Part shown: positions 7,756 through 17,781 of the stretch, in pieces
How positions within the stretch are numbered: the first letter of the stretch is position 1
How the letters are laid out: every line of letters begins with the position of its first letter
Source: Sphingobacteriales bacterium
GTDB taxonomy: Bacteria > Bacteroidota > Bacteroidia > Chitinophagales > CAIOSU01
Length of the DNA: 64,000 bases
Direction of reading: 5' to 3'
NCBI GenBank assembly: GCA_027486795.1
Contig: JAIXOI010000017.1
Location: forward strand, 48,245 to 112,244
The notes under the pieces: model-generated
What the model was told of the DNA's origin: nothing
Databases searched by the model: none
The model's input: the letters and a program-made list of their open reading frames with translations, nothing else
Translations under genes and position numbers: made by a program

Positions 7756-9105
7756 TCAATAGAAACTAGGCTCCACTTCCCTTTCCTCGAATACGATGCC
7801 TTGGGTTTCCAGTTCATCGAGCACCGGGTCGTATATAGCGGCCAGGGTGGGTATATGCACGCCCGTGAGGGCAATTTCGCCTTTTAGTATCTTGCGCACG
7901 GCAATGGCCACGGGCAAGCCTACTGTTTTGGCCATAGCGGTATGCAACGCATCTTCGCCAATGGAAACCATGCTGGCATGTATCTCTTTTTGCACACCGT
8001 GGAGGGTAAAGTTAAACCGATGCCACATTACCAGCATATCCTTATCGTCGGATTGCAGGCTCCACTTATCCTCCAATATTTTTTGAAGCATTTGGGCCGG
8101 GGTGCTTGGCTTTTTGAGGCCTACTGGCACGTTATCGAATATGCCCAGCCACTTAAGCTTGTACATTTCCTCACTATCCAAATCAAGATTTAAATAGTGC
8201 GCCAGTTTCAACTCTACGCTATCGTGCGGGTTATACGACATAAACGAGTTGATAAAGTCGCGTTTGGTCATATGCTCAGAGCCTTCCATAGTATAGCTGT
8301 CGTCGGTAGCGCCCAGCAGTACAAACGCATCCCAGGTGCGGCAAAAGCCCGGCCTACGCAGCGTGCCGCGGTACATGGTAGGTATATCTTGCAGGCCATA
8401 GCTGCTGCGGTACTTTAAGCTATCGCGGTTGCCGTAGCCCTCAAAAGTGCCCCAACCGGGTATATTGACAATCTCGGTGCGACGGAACAAGCGATGGTAG
8501 GGTATGTATTTGTACTTGCCCATTTGTACAAACTTAGCTGTGCCTTGGCCTGCCAATACCACGTTGCGGGGGTTCCAAGTAAACTTGTAGCGCCAAGGGT
8601 TGTCGTGTTCGCATTCAGGGGCAATCAATCCGCCTGTAAAGCTCTCGAAGCCCGTCATAATGCCACCTGCTGCTTTAATGCGCTCAATAACACGCATGGC
8701 ACTCATGTGGTCTATGCCCGGGTCAACGCCCATTTCGTTCAAGAAAAGCAGGCCACGCTCTTGGGCGGCTTGATGCAGTTGCTCCATTTCGGGGCTTACG
8801 TAGCTGGCCGTAACCATATTGCGGCGCTGCTTAAGGCATTCTTGGGCCACGGGTATGTGCAAGTGGGCCGGTAGCATCGATACTACTATGGTCGCTTCGC
8901 GAACCAAGTTTTCCAGCTTTAAGGTATCTTCTAGGCTAAACTGCTCAACGGCAACGGCTGGCAACATACCTACCTTTTCGCGGACGCTATCTGCGTCGGC
9001 ATCTGCTATTACAATATGGTAGCCATCGGTAGCGGCATGTTGCGATAAATACTCAATCAATACGGTGCAGCTTTTGCCGCCACCTAAAATCAAGATGCTT
9101 TTCAT
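7756..9105 (-). CDS. Saccharopine dehydrogenase-family oxidoreductase
   Basis: The ATG at 9105 gives KSILILGGGKSCTVLIEYL, the Rossmann NAD(P)-binding start expected for the family; the frame extends upstream only to a TTG codon. The acidic residue in HIVIADADADS fits NAD(P) ribose contact. Further family features are VVSMLPAHLHIPVAQECL, NMVTASYVSPEM, FLNEMGVDPGIDHMSAM and FESFTGGLIAPECEHDNPW. At 449 residues it matches the lysine-metabolic saccharopine dehydrogenase (L-glutamate-forming or related). It would interconvert saccharopine with lysine or aminoadipate semialdehyde plus glutamate. Which reaction it favours is not visible. It is divergent from cdd, with a word-repeat tract in between. 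Confidence 0.85.
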   Translation of the reverse strand: MKSILILGGGKSCTVLIEYLSQHAATDGYHIVIADADADSVREKVGMLPAVAVEQFSLEDTLKLENLVREATIVVSMLPAHLHIPVAQECLKQRRNMVTASYVSPEMEQLHQAAQERGLLFLNEMGVDPGIDHMSAMRVIERIKAAGGIMTGFESFTGGLIAPECEHDNPWRYKFTWNPRNVVLAGQGTAKFVQMGKYKYIPYHRLFRRTEIVNIPGWGTFEGYGNRDSLKYRSSYGLQDIPTMYRGTLRRPGFCRTWDAFVLLGATDDSYTMEGSEHMTKRDFINSFMSYNPHDSVELKLAHYLNLDLDSEEMYKLKWLGIFDNVPVGLKKPSTPAQMLQKILEDKWSLQSDDKDMLVMWHRFNFTLHGVQKEIHASMVSIGEDALHTAMAKTVGLPVAIAVRKILKGEIALTGVHIPTLAAIYDPVLDELETQGIVFEEREVEPSFY

Positions 9106-9142
9106 TAACTTTAATCTTAGTTGCAACAAAGCTACTTTTAAT

Positions 9143-9246
9143 TTAGGTTATTGGTTTTACTGGTTATTGGTTGATTGGTTGTAGTTCGGACATTTTTTTG
9201 AACACCGACGATTCTTACCCACCAATAACTAATAACCGATAAATAA
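9143..9246. repeat. Inverted word-repeat element (GGTTATTGG words)
   Basis: The left arm at 9143-9182 repeats GGTTATTGGTT-type words. The right arm at 9220-9246 carries the complementary ACCAATAAC/TAATAACC words. The element fills the divergent promoter region between the saccharopine dehydrogenase gene and cdd. Confidence 0.5.
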
Positions 9247-9257
9247 TATTCGCCACC

Positions 9258-9728
9258 ATGAAGCAAATAGAACACACCACCTATATAACCGTTTACGAGC
9301 ACAACAATGAATTGGTGCCTGCCGATGCTGAGTTATTGCAACGCAGCCGAAGCGCAATGCGCCACTCCCATTCGCCATACAGCCACTACCCCGTTGGGGC
9401 TGCCTTGTTGCTTAATGATGGCACCATAGTAGAAGGTAGCAACCAAGAGAACGCCTCATTTCCATTAGGTCTTTGTGCCGAGCGAACCGCGCTGGCCAAC
9501 TTTGCTATCAATCACCATGGCAAGACGGTGGATGCCATAGCCGTGAGTGTGGGCACCGAAGCGGCTGCCCCTTGCGGTATGTGCCGCCAAGCTTTGTTGG
9601 AGCAAGAAAGCCGACAACAAAACCCGATAAGGGTGCTACTAAAAGGCGGTGATGAAACGGTTTATGCCATTGGCTCCATTAAAGAATTGCTGCCCTTGCC
9701 CTTTTACTCGAAGAATTTGAAAGGATAA
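9258..9728 (+). CDS. cdd: Cytidine deaminase
   Basis: The enzyme hydrolytically deaminates cytidine/deoxycytidine to uridine/deoxyuridine in pyrimidine salvage. Zinc ligands are in CAE (Cys73, with catalytic Glu75) and PCGMCR (Cys106 and Cys109). The substrate-binding YSHYPVGAALL near residue 41 and GSNQENASFPLGL near residue 60 are characteristic. At 156 residues it is the compact tetrameric-type cytidine deaminase. The 229-base stretch after it, up to the giant PKD gene, shows no further ORF. Confidence 0.95.
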   Translation: MKQIEHTTYITVYEHNNELVPADAELLQRSRSAMRHSHSPYSHYPVGAALLLNDGTIVEGSNQENASFPLGLCAERTALANFAINHHGKTVDAIAVSVGTEAAAPCGMCRQALLEQESRQQNPIRVLLKGGDETVYAIGSIKELLPLPFYSKNLKG

Positions 9729-9958
9729 AATGGCTCAGATTTGCCGCGGCTCATTTTAATCTAATGCAACTTCAAACCCAGCATGCACCAAATCAATGTA
9801 GGTTAATTTTTTTATGGTGGACCGTTTGAAGTAAGCTCTTAAAATATTGCCTTTTTTAAAATATTTTTTGAAGCAACGGTGCTATTCTACAGGCTTTACA
9901 TTAGCTTTACCTAAATATTAAAAAGGGCAAAGGTTTTTTGCTAATTAACCACCAAACC

Positions 9959-12900
9959 ATGTATAAATCACTACTTAAACTCACTAGTAGTTTATTACTG
10001 CTACTGCTATTGTTATTCTCTATTGGTTTAAATGCACAAGTGACCGGTGCTATTGATGCATGCGAAGGCGATATTGAGGCTTACTCAGTGCCAACTGTGG
10101 CTGGTGCCAGCTATTCGTGGAGCGTTACGGGTGGGCTGGTTCAAGGCTCATCAAACCTAGCCAATGCCAACATCCTTTGGGGCCTACCAGGCACTGGTAC
10201 GATAGTAGTAACCGTAAACAACCCTAGTGGGCCACCCACTTTCCATACCTTAAATGTTACCGTTCATGGCAAGCCAAATCCGACAATAAGCCATGCCCCA
10301 TACAATACCTGTCCCTACGAAGTTAGTAGCAGCGGCCCTGTCGGTCAGCCGTCAGACCGTTTACCTTGCGAAAAGGTTTGTAAAAAAGCTACAGTAACCT
10401 ACAACACGCCACTAAACGCCAGTAGTACCTACCTTTGGGTTGTAAACGGAGCTTCATTGGTAACAGGTGCAACAACTAATAGCGCAACCGTAACTTGGGA
10501 CACCACCTTTTTGGGCGACATAACCGTTTATGAAACCAACGTTTGGGGCTGTGTTGATTCGTTTACCCTTTGTATTGAAAAACAAGATTTACCTGTAGCT
10601 GCATTCAGTCATCAATCATCGGTTTGTTTGTTTTCTAATACCTTGTTTACCAACCTTTCTACTGGCGCTACTTCTTACTTTTGGGATTTTGGCGATGGTG
10701 GCACATCAACTAGCGAAGATCCATACCACTCCTACTCTACTGGCGGTACCTATACCGTTACCCTTGTTGCCTATACCGATTGCTATTGCACCGATACGTT
10801 CCAAAGCACTATAGTTGTAGATAATTTACCGGGCCCTGATATTACTTGCGCATCGACACTGTGCGCAGATGCCACAGCAACGTATAGCACTGCCGCTGCG
10901 GCTGGTTGCACTTACAATTGGTTTGTTATTGGTGGCACCATTACTTCTGGCCTTGGCACACCTACCATTACGGTGTCTTGGGGGGCTGGACCTATTGGCA
11001 CAGTGGGGCTTTACTTTACTGGTTGCGGTAGTATGTGCGATGATACTACGCTGCTACAAATACCCATAGTTCCTTTAACTACCACCATTAGCGGTGCCAC
11101 CAAAGTTTGTGCTGGCGACTGCGAATACTACAGCCTTCCGCTATTTAGCGGTGCCACCTATAAGTGGAGCTTAAGCAGTTCTGGTTGTGGCGCAATAATT
11201 GACTCAACCTGTTGCGAAAAGATAAAAATTTGCTGGCCTTCAAATTTGTTTAGTTGCGTTGATACCTTAAATGTTACTTACTTCGATAGTCTGCTAAACT
11301 GTGGTGGTTCGGCTCAGATAATTATCAATTTACGGCCTAGACTAGCTATTTTTGGAAATCCACTGGTTTGCGCAAATAGCAGCTCTTCGCTATCAAGCTC
11401 GGGTGGTATTAATTGCAATTGGTCAGTATCTCCAGCTGGGCCTACTTTATCTGGCAGCCCTGGTACTTCGGCAAACATTAGCTGGAACAATTTGCCGGGA
11501 GATTATATTGTCATAGCCACACCCGTAAACCCCAACGATGCTTGTAATGATAACGCTTATTTTACGATAAAAGTGGTAGCACCACCAGTGGCACCGGTAA
11601 TAACAGGCGACACTATTATTTGCCCGGGTAGCACTTTATCTTATTGCACCGCACCCAATCCCGATATACTTTGGATAATAACTGGTGGCACACCTGCAAC
11701 TGCTATTGGCTATTGCACTACCGTAACTTGGAATCTTACTGGGCCATATTCGATACAAGCATACCAAAAAGCGCCTAACACTCCTTTCTGCTCGTCAGAT
11801 ACTACTTTGCAGAATGTTTATCCATTCACGCCAGGGCCACCAGCGCTTTTAGGCCCTGCTAGTGCTTGTGCAAACGCTACAAGCACATACTCAACGCCTA
11901 CCTTGTATCCGCCAGGCACTACCTACACCTGGAGCATGACCCCGGCCAACGCTGGCGCTATATTGTCGCCGGGTAGTGCATCAACATCTATTGAATTTGG
12001 GAACAATGCTCCTTCGAGCATTACCGTTACACTTTCGGTGAATGTATGTGGTGGTATTCAAACCAACAGCAAGATAGTTACGTTAAACCCTGCTCTTACG
12101 CCAACCGTAAACCAAATTGGTAGTCTATGTGCTGGCGGAACGGCTCAGTTACAAGCTGTTGGAGGTGCGTTTACTTCGGTAAGCTGGTCAGGCCCCAGTG
12201 GATATTCTTCGGTATTAAACCCTACCACAATTACCCAGGATGGTCTATACCAAGTTACCGTAACCAATGCCAATGGATGTTCGGGTAAATCTCAATATAA
12301 GGTTACTTACGTATCTGGCCCAACTGCCAGTATCAGCTCATTCGACCCAAGGGTATATTGTATAGGCAGCGTGTATAGTGCAACGCTATGTGCTTTGGGT
12401 AATCCTGACTATACCTATTCATGGTCTCCTTCGGGAGCAACGCAGTGCATATCAGCAAGCACGCCCGGCAGCTACTCTGTGGTAGTTACTGATATAACCA
12501 ATGGCTGTACGGCCACTTCAAACGTTATCACTATTTCCGAAATAACCTGTTCTGGTGGTGGAACTACTTGCCAACCCAATGGCAGTATCAGTTTCACCAA
12601 CACGGGTTGTAACCCTGTGGCATTTACTAATACTTCGGTAAGTGGTAGTTCGTTTTCTTGGAATTTTGGTGACTTTACCACATCTGGCTTAACTAGTCCT
12701 AGCCATTATTATAACTCAGCAGGATTTTATTTGGTAACCCTCACCGGTAATGTACCCGATGCCGCCGGAACCGGCTTTTGCTCGTTAAGGGATACTGCAC
12801 ACATAGAAATACCTCTGGCCGCCGACTTTGATGTAGTAGTGGGTTGCGATGGTGCACCAGTTTGCTTTACCGACAAGAGCACCTACACGGCAGGAAATAA

Positions 12901-15613
12901 CATTACCAATTGGAACTGGAACTTTGGCGATGGAAACTTCTCAACCCTACAAGACCCTTGTCATACTTATGCCAGCGCCGGAACATACTCTGTTATTTTA
13001 ACCATTAACAATGGTTCTTGCAGCACCGCCGATACGATAAACGTAGTAGTGCCGGCTGGCCCAACTGCTGCATTTACAGCTACTAGCCCCAATTGCCTAA
13101 ACAACCCTGTTGGATTTACAGATGCCTCGTTTGCAAGCATTAACTCTTGGAACTGGAATTTTGGCGATGCGGGAACCTCACTTAATCAGAATCCGAACCA
13201 TACTTATGGTAGCCCCAGTGTATACCCCGTAACACTAATTGTAAGCGATATTTTTGGCTGTAAGGATACGGTAGTAAACCCAATAACCGTTAATCCTCCT
13301 AGCCTTTCGGGCAGCATAACCGCTTTCCCTGACACGATTGTTTGCGCTGGCACCTCAGTATTGCTAGTGGCACCAACTTGCGCTGGATGCAGCTATCTGT
13401 GGAGCAACGGCTCAACAAATGATTCAACAACAGTAACAACTACTGGTATATACTCAGTTACCCTTACCGATGGTAGCGGCTGCCCTTATAGCACCTTCAT
13501 TCGTATTATCGTGAATAACGGCCCTCCCGCCAATATCCAAAACAACGAAAGCAACGAAATATGCCTGGGCACCAATATCCTGTTATACACTACCTATAAT
13601 GTCAACTTCACTTATAGCTGGATAACTACCGATGTGGTAAACAACGGTAGCACCAATTCATCTGTTTTCTTTACTCCAGTAACTGCAGGTACTTATACTT
13701 ACCAAGTATTTGTTACCGATACCACAACTGGTTGTGGCGACACATCGTTACCTTATGTGGTAACGGTAAACGCAGCACCTGTGCCGCCAACTATTACTCC
13801 ATTGGGGCCTACTACGGTTTGCAATGGCACCACCATTTCATTGGTTGCTACCCACCCCGACCCTAGCGTTACTTTTCTTTGGAGCACTGGCGAGGTGAAC
13901 GACACGATACTGGTAACCGAAGGTGGTTGTTACGAGGTGGAGGCTATAGACACAAACGGATGCAGTGCTAAAACACTCTTTTGTGTAACAGTAAATCCAT
14001 TGCCAGACCTGTGCTCGTTCTACGAAGGTTGCTTGGATACTTGCCGTCCGTTTATCATTCATGCACCAAACGGCGCTTCGCACCAATGGTTCTTGAATGG
14101 TTTGCCAATACTGGGTGCAACAGCCCCAACGTATACTGCAACGCTAAATGGATTGTACTCGGTGCAAGTAACTAATACTTTCGGCTGCACCGATACTACA
14201 GGTTTGCTTGACTTGACACTTACTGATTGCGACACCTCTCTCTGTGGTACTTTCATTGTTGATTCTATCTACTGCGACCCAGCTGGCAACTATGTACTAG
14301 ATTACCGAATAATAAATAATTCGACCTTAGCTGTCACGCAGGTTAACTTAAACATTCTTCCTCCGTTCTTGGCCTTGCCATTTGCACCGAGCTTAGTATA
14401 TACTACTATTGCCACAGGCGATACTTCAATACCACTAAGCACTACCATTTACGGCGCTACAGCAGGCGATACATTGTGCTTTAGGGCACATTTAGATGCT
14501 TACGACTCTACAGGAACTGAGCTACTATGCTGCTTTACCGATACGGTTTGCGTAACACTACCTCCATGCCCACCAGATTCGGCTTGCTGTTACTTCAATT
14601 TTGTAAGCGACTCTATTTGGTGCGAACAAACCGCAGTAGGACCTAAGTTTAACTTTGAATTCAACATTAATGGTTGTGGTAACCTACAGGTACAAAATGG
14701 AGGAACTGGAGTGCTTAATGCAGCGAATCCATATACGCTGGTGGCTGGTTTGAATACGGTTTCGGGTAGCTATATTCCTTCATCGCCAGCAGACACCTTG
14801 ATGTGCTTGACCTTTGTTGTTGATGACGGTATGCAAAACTATTGTAAAGATACTACCATCTGTTTCCCTATCAATTGCAAAGCTCACCCTGCGCCTTGCA
14901 GAGTGCAGTTTGACCGAGAAATATGCGAGTACGACCAAGCCATATTCACCTATGCTGGTGGGCCTGGTTTTACGCTAAGTTGGAATTTCTTTGGCGGCAC
15001 GCCTTCAACGGCTACTGGACCAGGGGCGCACAACATTACTTATCCGGGGCCTGGAGTATATTACTTCGACCTGACCCTTACCAATTCAGCAGGTAGTACC
15101 ACCTGTCGCGACTCTATTACTGTATTAGCTGCGCCAGTTGCGTCTATCACGCAAACTGGTAGCACCCTATTCGCTGGGCCTGCTGGCATGAGTTACCAAT
15201 GGTATGGTGCTCCGCCAACGTATACGCTCATACTGGGTGCCAACAATCAGTTTTATGCACCAACAGCCGAAGATGTATACTGTGTAGTAGTTACAGATGC
15301 CTTCGGTTGCAAAGACACCACTTGTAGGGATTTCCTTGCTACCGGTATTGCCACCATCGAAACCAGCGATTGGAACATTTACCCTAACCCAAATGATGGT
15401 TCGTTTACGTTATCATTAACTGCTAACAACAATGAGATCATCACTATGAAATTGGTAAATACCTTGGGCGAAGTGGTTGATATTAGAACTTTTGATGTAA
15501 GAACCGGATCCCAAAGCTTCTATATCAGTAACGCTAACATAGCACAAGGTATATACTTTGTTCAGCTTACCACCGAGACTGGCACTAGTATTAGACGCGT
15601 GGTAGTGAAGTAA
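9959..15613 (+). CDS. Giant PKD-repeat surface protein with T9SS type A sorting domain
   Basis: The ATG at 9959 opens a strong signal peptide (long Leu run, ending LNAQ); the frame extends upstream only to a TTG. The body of about 1,880 residues is a string of Ig-like/PKD beta domains. Clear PKD cores with WDFGDGG or WNFGD and a downstream YxVTL strand occur at about 10680, 12660, 12920 and 13150. Between them are many Cys-rich Ig-like modules of the form CxGxxxxYxxP...YxWSxxGG. The last 80 residues (IYPNPNDGSFTLSLT ... GIYFVQLTTETG) are the type A T9SS sorting signal, so the product is exported to the surface or medium. It is probably an adhesin or matrix protein. A bidirectional terminator follows. 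Confidence 0.9.
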   Translation: MYKSLLKLTSSLLLLLLLLFSIGLNAQVTGAIDACEGDIEAYSVPTVAGASYSWSVTGGLVQGSSNLANANILWGLPGTGTIVVTVNNPSGPPTFHTLNVTVHGKPNPTISHAPYNTCPYEVSSSGPVGQPSDRLPCEKVCKKATVTYNTPLNASSTYLWVVNGASLVTGATTNSATVTWDTTFLGDITVYETNVWGCVDSFTLCIEKQDLPVAAFSHQSSVCLFSNTLFTNLSTGATSYFWDFGDGGTSTSEDPYHSYSTGGTYTVTLVAYTDCYCTDTFQSTIVVDNLPGPDITCASTLCADATATYSTAAAAGCTYNWFVIGGTITSGLGTPTITVSWGAGPIGTVGLYFTGCGSMCDDTTLLQIPIVPLTTTISGATKVCAGDCEYYSLPLFSGATYKWSLSSSGCGAIIDSTCCEKIKICWPSNLFSCVDTLNVTYFDSLLNCGGSAQIIINLRPRLAIFGNPLVCANSSSSLSSSGGINCNWSVSPAGPTLSGSPGTSANISWNNLPGDYIVIATPVNPNDACNDNAYFTIKVVAPPVAPVITGDTIICPGSTLSYCTAPNPDILWIITGGTPATAIGYCTTVTWNLTGPYSIQAYQKAPNTPFCSSDTTLQNVYPFTPGPPALLGPASACANATSTYSTPTLYPPGTTYTWSMTPANAGAILSPGSASTSIEFGNNAPSSITVTLSVNVCGGIQTNSKIVTLNPALTPTVNQIGSLCAGGTAQLQAVGGAFTSVSWSGPSGYSSVLNPTTITQDGLYQVTVTNANGCSGKSQYKVTYVSGPTASISSFDPRVYCIGSVYSATLCALGNPDYTYSWSPSGATQCISASTPGSYSVVVTDITNGCTATSNVITISEITCSGGGTTCQPNGSISFTNTGCNPVAFTNTSVSGSSFSWNFGDFTTSGLTSPSHYYNSAGFYLVTLTGNVPDAAGTGFCSLRDTAHIEIPLAADFDVVVGCDGAPVCFTDKSTYTAGNNITNWNWNFGDGNFSTLQDPCHTYASAGTYSVILTINNGSCSTADTINVVVPAGPTAAFTATSPNCLNNPVGFTDASFASINSWNWNFGDAGTSLNQNPNHTYGSPSVYPVTLIVSDIFGCKDTVVNPITVNPPSLSGSITAFPDTIVCAGTSVLLVAPTCAGCSYLWSNGSTNDSTTVTTTGIYSVTLTDGSGCPYSTFIRIIVNNGPPANIQNNESNEICLGTNILLYTTYNVNFTYSWITTDVVNNGSTNSSVFFTPVTAGTYTYQVFVTDTTTGCGDTSLPYVVTVNAAPVPPTITPLGPTTVCNGTTISLVATHPDPSVTFLWSTGEVNDTILVTEGGCYEVEAIDTNGCSAKTLFCVTVNPLPDLCSFYEGCLDTCRPFIIHAPNGASHQWFLNGLPILGATAPTYTATLNGLYSVQVTNTFGCTDTTGLLDLTLTDCDTSLCGTFIVDSIYCDPAGNYVLDYRIINNSTLAVTQVNLNILPPFLALPFAPSLVYTTIATGDTSIPLSTTIYGATAGDTLCFRAHLDAYDSTGTELLCCFTDTVCVTLPPCPPDSACCYFNFVSDSIWCEQTAVGPKFNFEFNINGCGNLQVQNGGTGVLNAANPYTLVAGLNTVSGSYIPSSPADTLMCLTFVVDDGMQNYCKDTTICFPINCKAHPAPCRVQFDREICEYDQAIFTYAGGPGFTLSWNFFGGTPSTATGPGAHNITYPGPGVYYFDLTLTNSAGSTTCRDSITVLAAPVASITQTGSTLFAGPAGMSYQWYGAPPTYTLILGANNQFYAPTAEDVYCVVVTDAFGCKDTTCRDFLATGIATIETSDWNIYPNPNDGSFTLSLTANNNEIITMKLVNTLGEVVDIRTFDVRTGSQSFYISNANIAQGIYFVQLTTETGTSIRRVVVK

Positions 15614-15633
15614 GTTTGTTAAATAAACAGCAT

Positions 15634-15673
15634 AAAAAATGCCCGCCTTCAGTAGTGAAAGCGGGCATTTTTT
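15634..15673. terminator. Bidirectional intrinsic terminator
   Basis: AAAAAATGCCCGC (15634-15646) and GCGGGCATTTTTT (15661-15673) form a perfect 13-bp stem including A and T runs on both sides. It serves both the giant PKD gene (+) and the converging PhoD-like gene (-). Confidence 0.9.
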
Positions 15674-15676
15674 ATA

Positions 15677-16663
15677 TTACTTTCTCCATTTAATATCGCT
15701 GAGCATAAACTTATACTCCAAGTTTACACGGTTGGCTTCTACATCATAGTTTTTGAAAACGATGTAAGGGTCGGCAGCCCAGTGTACTTCAATTACAGGT
15801 GCTGAATGCACGGTAACATCTGGCCCTGAAACCCGATTCCGGGCAAAGCCTGGGCGCTCGGTATTGTTTATACCAGCGGCCATTATCTCAAAGGTGCGGT
15901 AGCCAACGTTCCAAGGGCTTTTAAGCACCTCAACATAATGTTGGTCGCCAGTAATGAAGAGTATATTTTGGGCGTTTGTTTCTTTAATAATATTCAATAA
16001 GCGCTTGCGGCTGCGGCCTAACTTTATGAGCGCCTCCCATCGAGTAGGACGTTTCAGCAACATTTGGTATCCGTTTACGATAAACCGCACATCGGCAGGC
16101 TTTTTCAATTGTTCCTCAATAAACTTCCATTGGTTCTCGCCGAAGGCATCACTCAAGGGTTTCAACGGATTCTCGCGGTTCGATCGGCCGTCCAACATAA
16201 TAAACTGCACTACTTTGCCATTGGGCTGTTTTTCCAGTTTTGCGTAATAAATACCATCTTGGTCGGTGCTTATCTCGTTTTCCAGTTGCCAAAACTTGCG
16301 ATGTATCTGCTTACTTTCTTCTTTGTAGATGTAATCTTTACCAGCATCGTTAAGGCCATAGTCGTGGTCGTCCCAAGTAACCATAAACTTCGATATTTCG
16401 CGCAGTTGCTTAAAGCCCTCTTTGTTGAGCAGTACTTCTAGCTGGCGCTGTATGTGTTGCGGGTCGGTTTCAGTATCGGCATATACATTATCGCCCACCC
16501 ACACACTGTAATTTGGTTTAATGGTATTGGCCAAATAAGGTATGGTTGGCGCTGGCAAATCTTGCCGGTGGCAGCCCAATATGGCTATAGTGGTAATGGA
16601 ATCGGTTTGGGCTTGGGTAGCTACAGCCAGCAAGCAAGCAATACTAAGAAGAACGGCACGCAT
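15677..16663 (-). CDS. PhoD-like metallophosphoesterase (paralogue 1)
   Basis: The start at 16663 gives a clean signal peptide (RAVLLSIACLLAVATQAQ); an in-frame ATG at 16675 is possible. The motifs GCHRQD, VWVGDNVYADTE, TWDDHDYGLND, FIMLDGRSNRE and FITGDQHYVEVL are the metal-binding and catalytic blocks of alkaline phosphatase D-like phosphodiesterases. These are exported enzymes that hydrolyse phosphate mono- or diesters. The protein is closely similar along its length to the product of 20139-21140. The gene ends the minus-strand cluster that also holds GH105 and lactonase genes, and is separated from GH105 by the AbiEii cassette and a GH105 remnant. Confidence 0.85.
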   Translation of the reverse strand: MRAVLLSIACLLAVATQAQTDSITTIAILGCHRQDLPAPTIPYLANTIKPNYSVWVGDNVYADTETDPQHIQRQLEVLLNKEGFKQLREISKFMVTWDDHDYGLNDAGKDYIYKEESKQIHRKFWQLENEISTDQDGIYYAKLEKQPNGKVVQFIMLDGRSNRENPLKPLSDAFGENQWKFIEEQLKKPADVRFIVNGYQMLLKRPTRWEALIKLGRSRKRLLNIIKETNAQNILFITGDQHYVEVLKSPWNVGYRTFEIMAAGINNTERPGFARNRVSGPDVTVHSAPVIEVHWAADPYIVFKNYDVEANRVNLEYKFMLSDIKWRK

Positions 16664-16752
16664 AGGTTGGTACATTAAATACTTGAATAGGTATAATTAC
16701 CCATTATTCAACAGCTAACGAAATTTTATGTCGTAAAATTTAAGTTAACATT

Positions 16753-16852
16753 CTACCTCAACTCCTGCTCAGGCTCATACGCCAACCCAAACTGCATAAA
16801 CATACCCACTGCATAGGGTTTGCCCTACTGCGATTTGCGGGCATAGCAGTAT
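16753..16852 (-). pseudogene. Duplicated 3' end of the GH105 gene (remnant, copy A)
   Basis: This 100-bp stretch matches the last 100 bp of the GH105 gene (17782-17881) with seven mismatches and no gap. In the GH105 frame it reads the same C-terminus (KPYAVGMFMQFGLAYE...LR, stop) but has a CAG-to-TAG change, so it is not translatable. The homology ends just 6 bases from the stop codon of the AbiEii-like gene. It is either a target-end duplication made when the cassette arrived or the last trace of a second GH105 gene. Confidence 0.9.
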
Positions 16853-16858
16853 ATCCAT

Positions 16859-17482
16859 TTATTGCAAGTATTCTTTAACGCTATCTTTGATTATTTGTTT
16901 AATGCCTTCCCACTCTTGCGATTTTAGGCTTACTGGCATTGCACTTTCTTCGGCATCATCAAAGTATGTTAACGCTTGAGGAATGGAAATAAGCAATTGT
17001 TGGCTAGGGTACTTTTGATGATAAAGGTCAATAATCGTAGATAAACTAATATGTTGCAAGATTTCAGCTATGTCCCAAAAGTCCTTTTTTACCCCCCGTT
17101 TTAAAATAGCGGCAATCTTCATTGCAGCAATATCATTTACACTGTGCAGCCTTATGCCATCATAAACTGATGCTGGGCTAATCGTTTCAAAATAATGATG
17201 CTTTACAAAATCAACCTTCACATCCTCAATAAAGCCAAATATGCCAACCTTATCTGATATAGTGTATGCAAAACCTGAAAAACGAGTTTCCAATATTTTG
17301 GCAAGCTCTTCTGGTTGAAAATCTTTAGTGCTGAACAAATCCAAATCGATAGAAAGCCGATGTCCGTAATATAACGATAGAGCAGTGCCTCCAACCAAGC
17401 AAAAGTTCTCCAGCTCGGGTATAGCCATCAACTTTTTCAATATCTCCAGTGTTCGGGGTTCGATTGTGCTGTAATGTAACAT
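16859..17482 (-). CDS. AbiEii/AbiGii-type nucleotidyltransferase (toxin-like)
   Basis: Residues 28-50 carry the family signature VGGTALSLYYGHRLSIDLDLF: GG31-32 plus the DxD pair Asp46/Asp48 that binds metal and NTP. A second block, KIAAILKRGVKKDFWDIAEIL, is the conserved RxxKDFxDI region. Proteins of this type act as toxins of AbiE-like systems, some by adding nucleotides to tRNA ends, and block phage growth. The start overlaps the DUF6922-like gene by 46 bases, indicating a bicistronic toxin-antitoxin or phage-defence unit. The pair is bracketed by 100-bp copies of the GH105 3' end. Actual toxicity is inference. Confidence 0.85.
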   Translation of the reverse strand: MLHYSTIEPRTLEILKKLMAIPELENFCLVGGTALSLYYGHRLSIDLDLFSTKDFQPEELAKILETRFSGFAYTISDKVGIFGFIEDVKVDFVKHHYFETISPASVYDGIRLHSVNDIAAMKIAAILKRGVKKDFWDIAEILQHISLSTIIDLYHQKYPSQQLLISIPQALTYFDDAEESAMPVSLKSQEWEGIKQIIKDSVKEYLQ

Positions 17483-17742
17483 CGGTAGTCGGTTAGTTCA
17501 TTGCTCAATACGGCACAGGATAAGTAGATGGTGCGCAATGAGAGCCATTTGGCATTGGTAAGAGCTTCACGGATTTTCTCGTCACCATAGTAGCGCCTGC
17601 AGTTGCGTATATCGGGCACATCGCCCCGCTCAAATACCCGCTCAATAATAAAGTTGGCCTTTTTATCATAATCCAAAGTATCAAAATCAACATCCCAAAA
17701 GATGCGCCTGTGAAACACTGGTATGTTAGGTGGACAGTCCAT
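17437..17742 (-). CDS. DUF6922-like small protein, putative antitoxin partner of AbiEii
   Basis: At 101 residues, with the pattern IFWDVDFDTLDYDKKANFII, VFERGDVPDIRNCRRYYG and EKIREALTNAKWLSLRTI, it matches the small DUF6922-type proteins that precede AbiEii-like nucleotidyltransferases in Bacteroidota. It is helical, lacks a signal peptide and may be a degenerate winged-helix DNA-binding protein. Its 3' end overlaps the toxin-like gene. Only 39 bases separate its ATG from the GH105 stop codon, so its promoter must be very short (a TATCTTTA box lies a few bases before the ATG) or lie in the GH105 end. Confidence 0.65.
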   Translation of the reverse strand: MDCPPNIPVFHRRIFWDVDFDTLDYDKKANFIIERVFERGDVPDIRNCRRYYGDEKIREALTNAKWLSLRTIYLSCAVLSNELTDYRCYITAQSNPEHWRY

Positions 17743-17781
17743 TTGTATAAAGATAGGAAGATTTGTTTAGTTGCATGAAAA

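Noticed and set aside
9250..9260. Kozak-like GCCACCATG before cdd
   Set aside because: It is a coincidence in a bacterial sequence; there is no other sign of eukaryotic origin.
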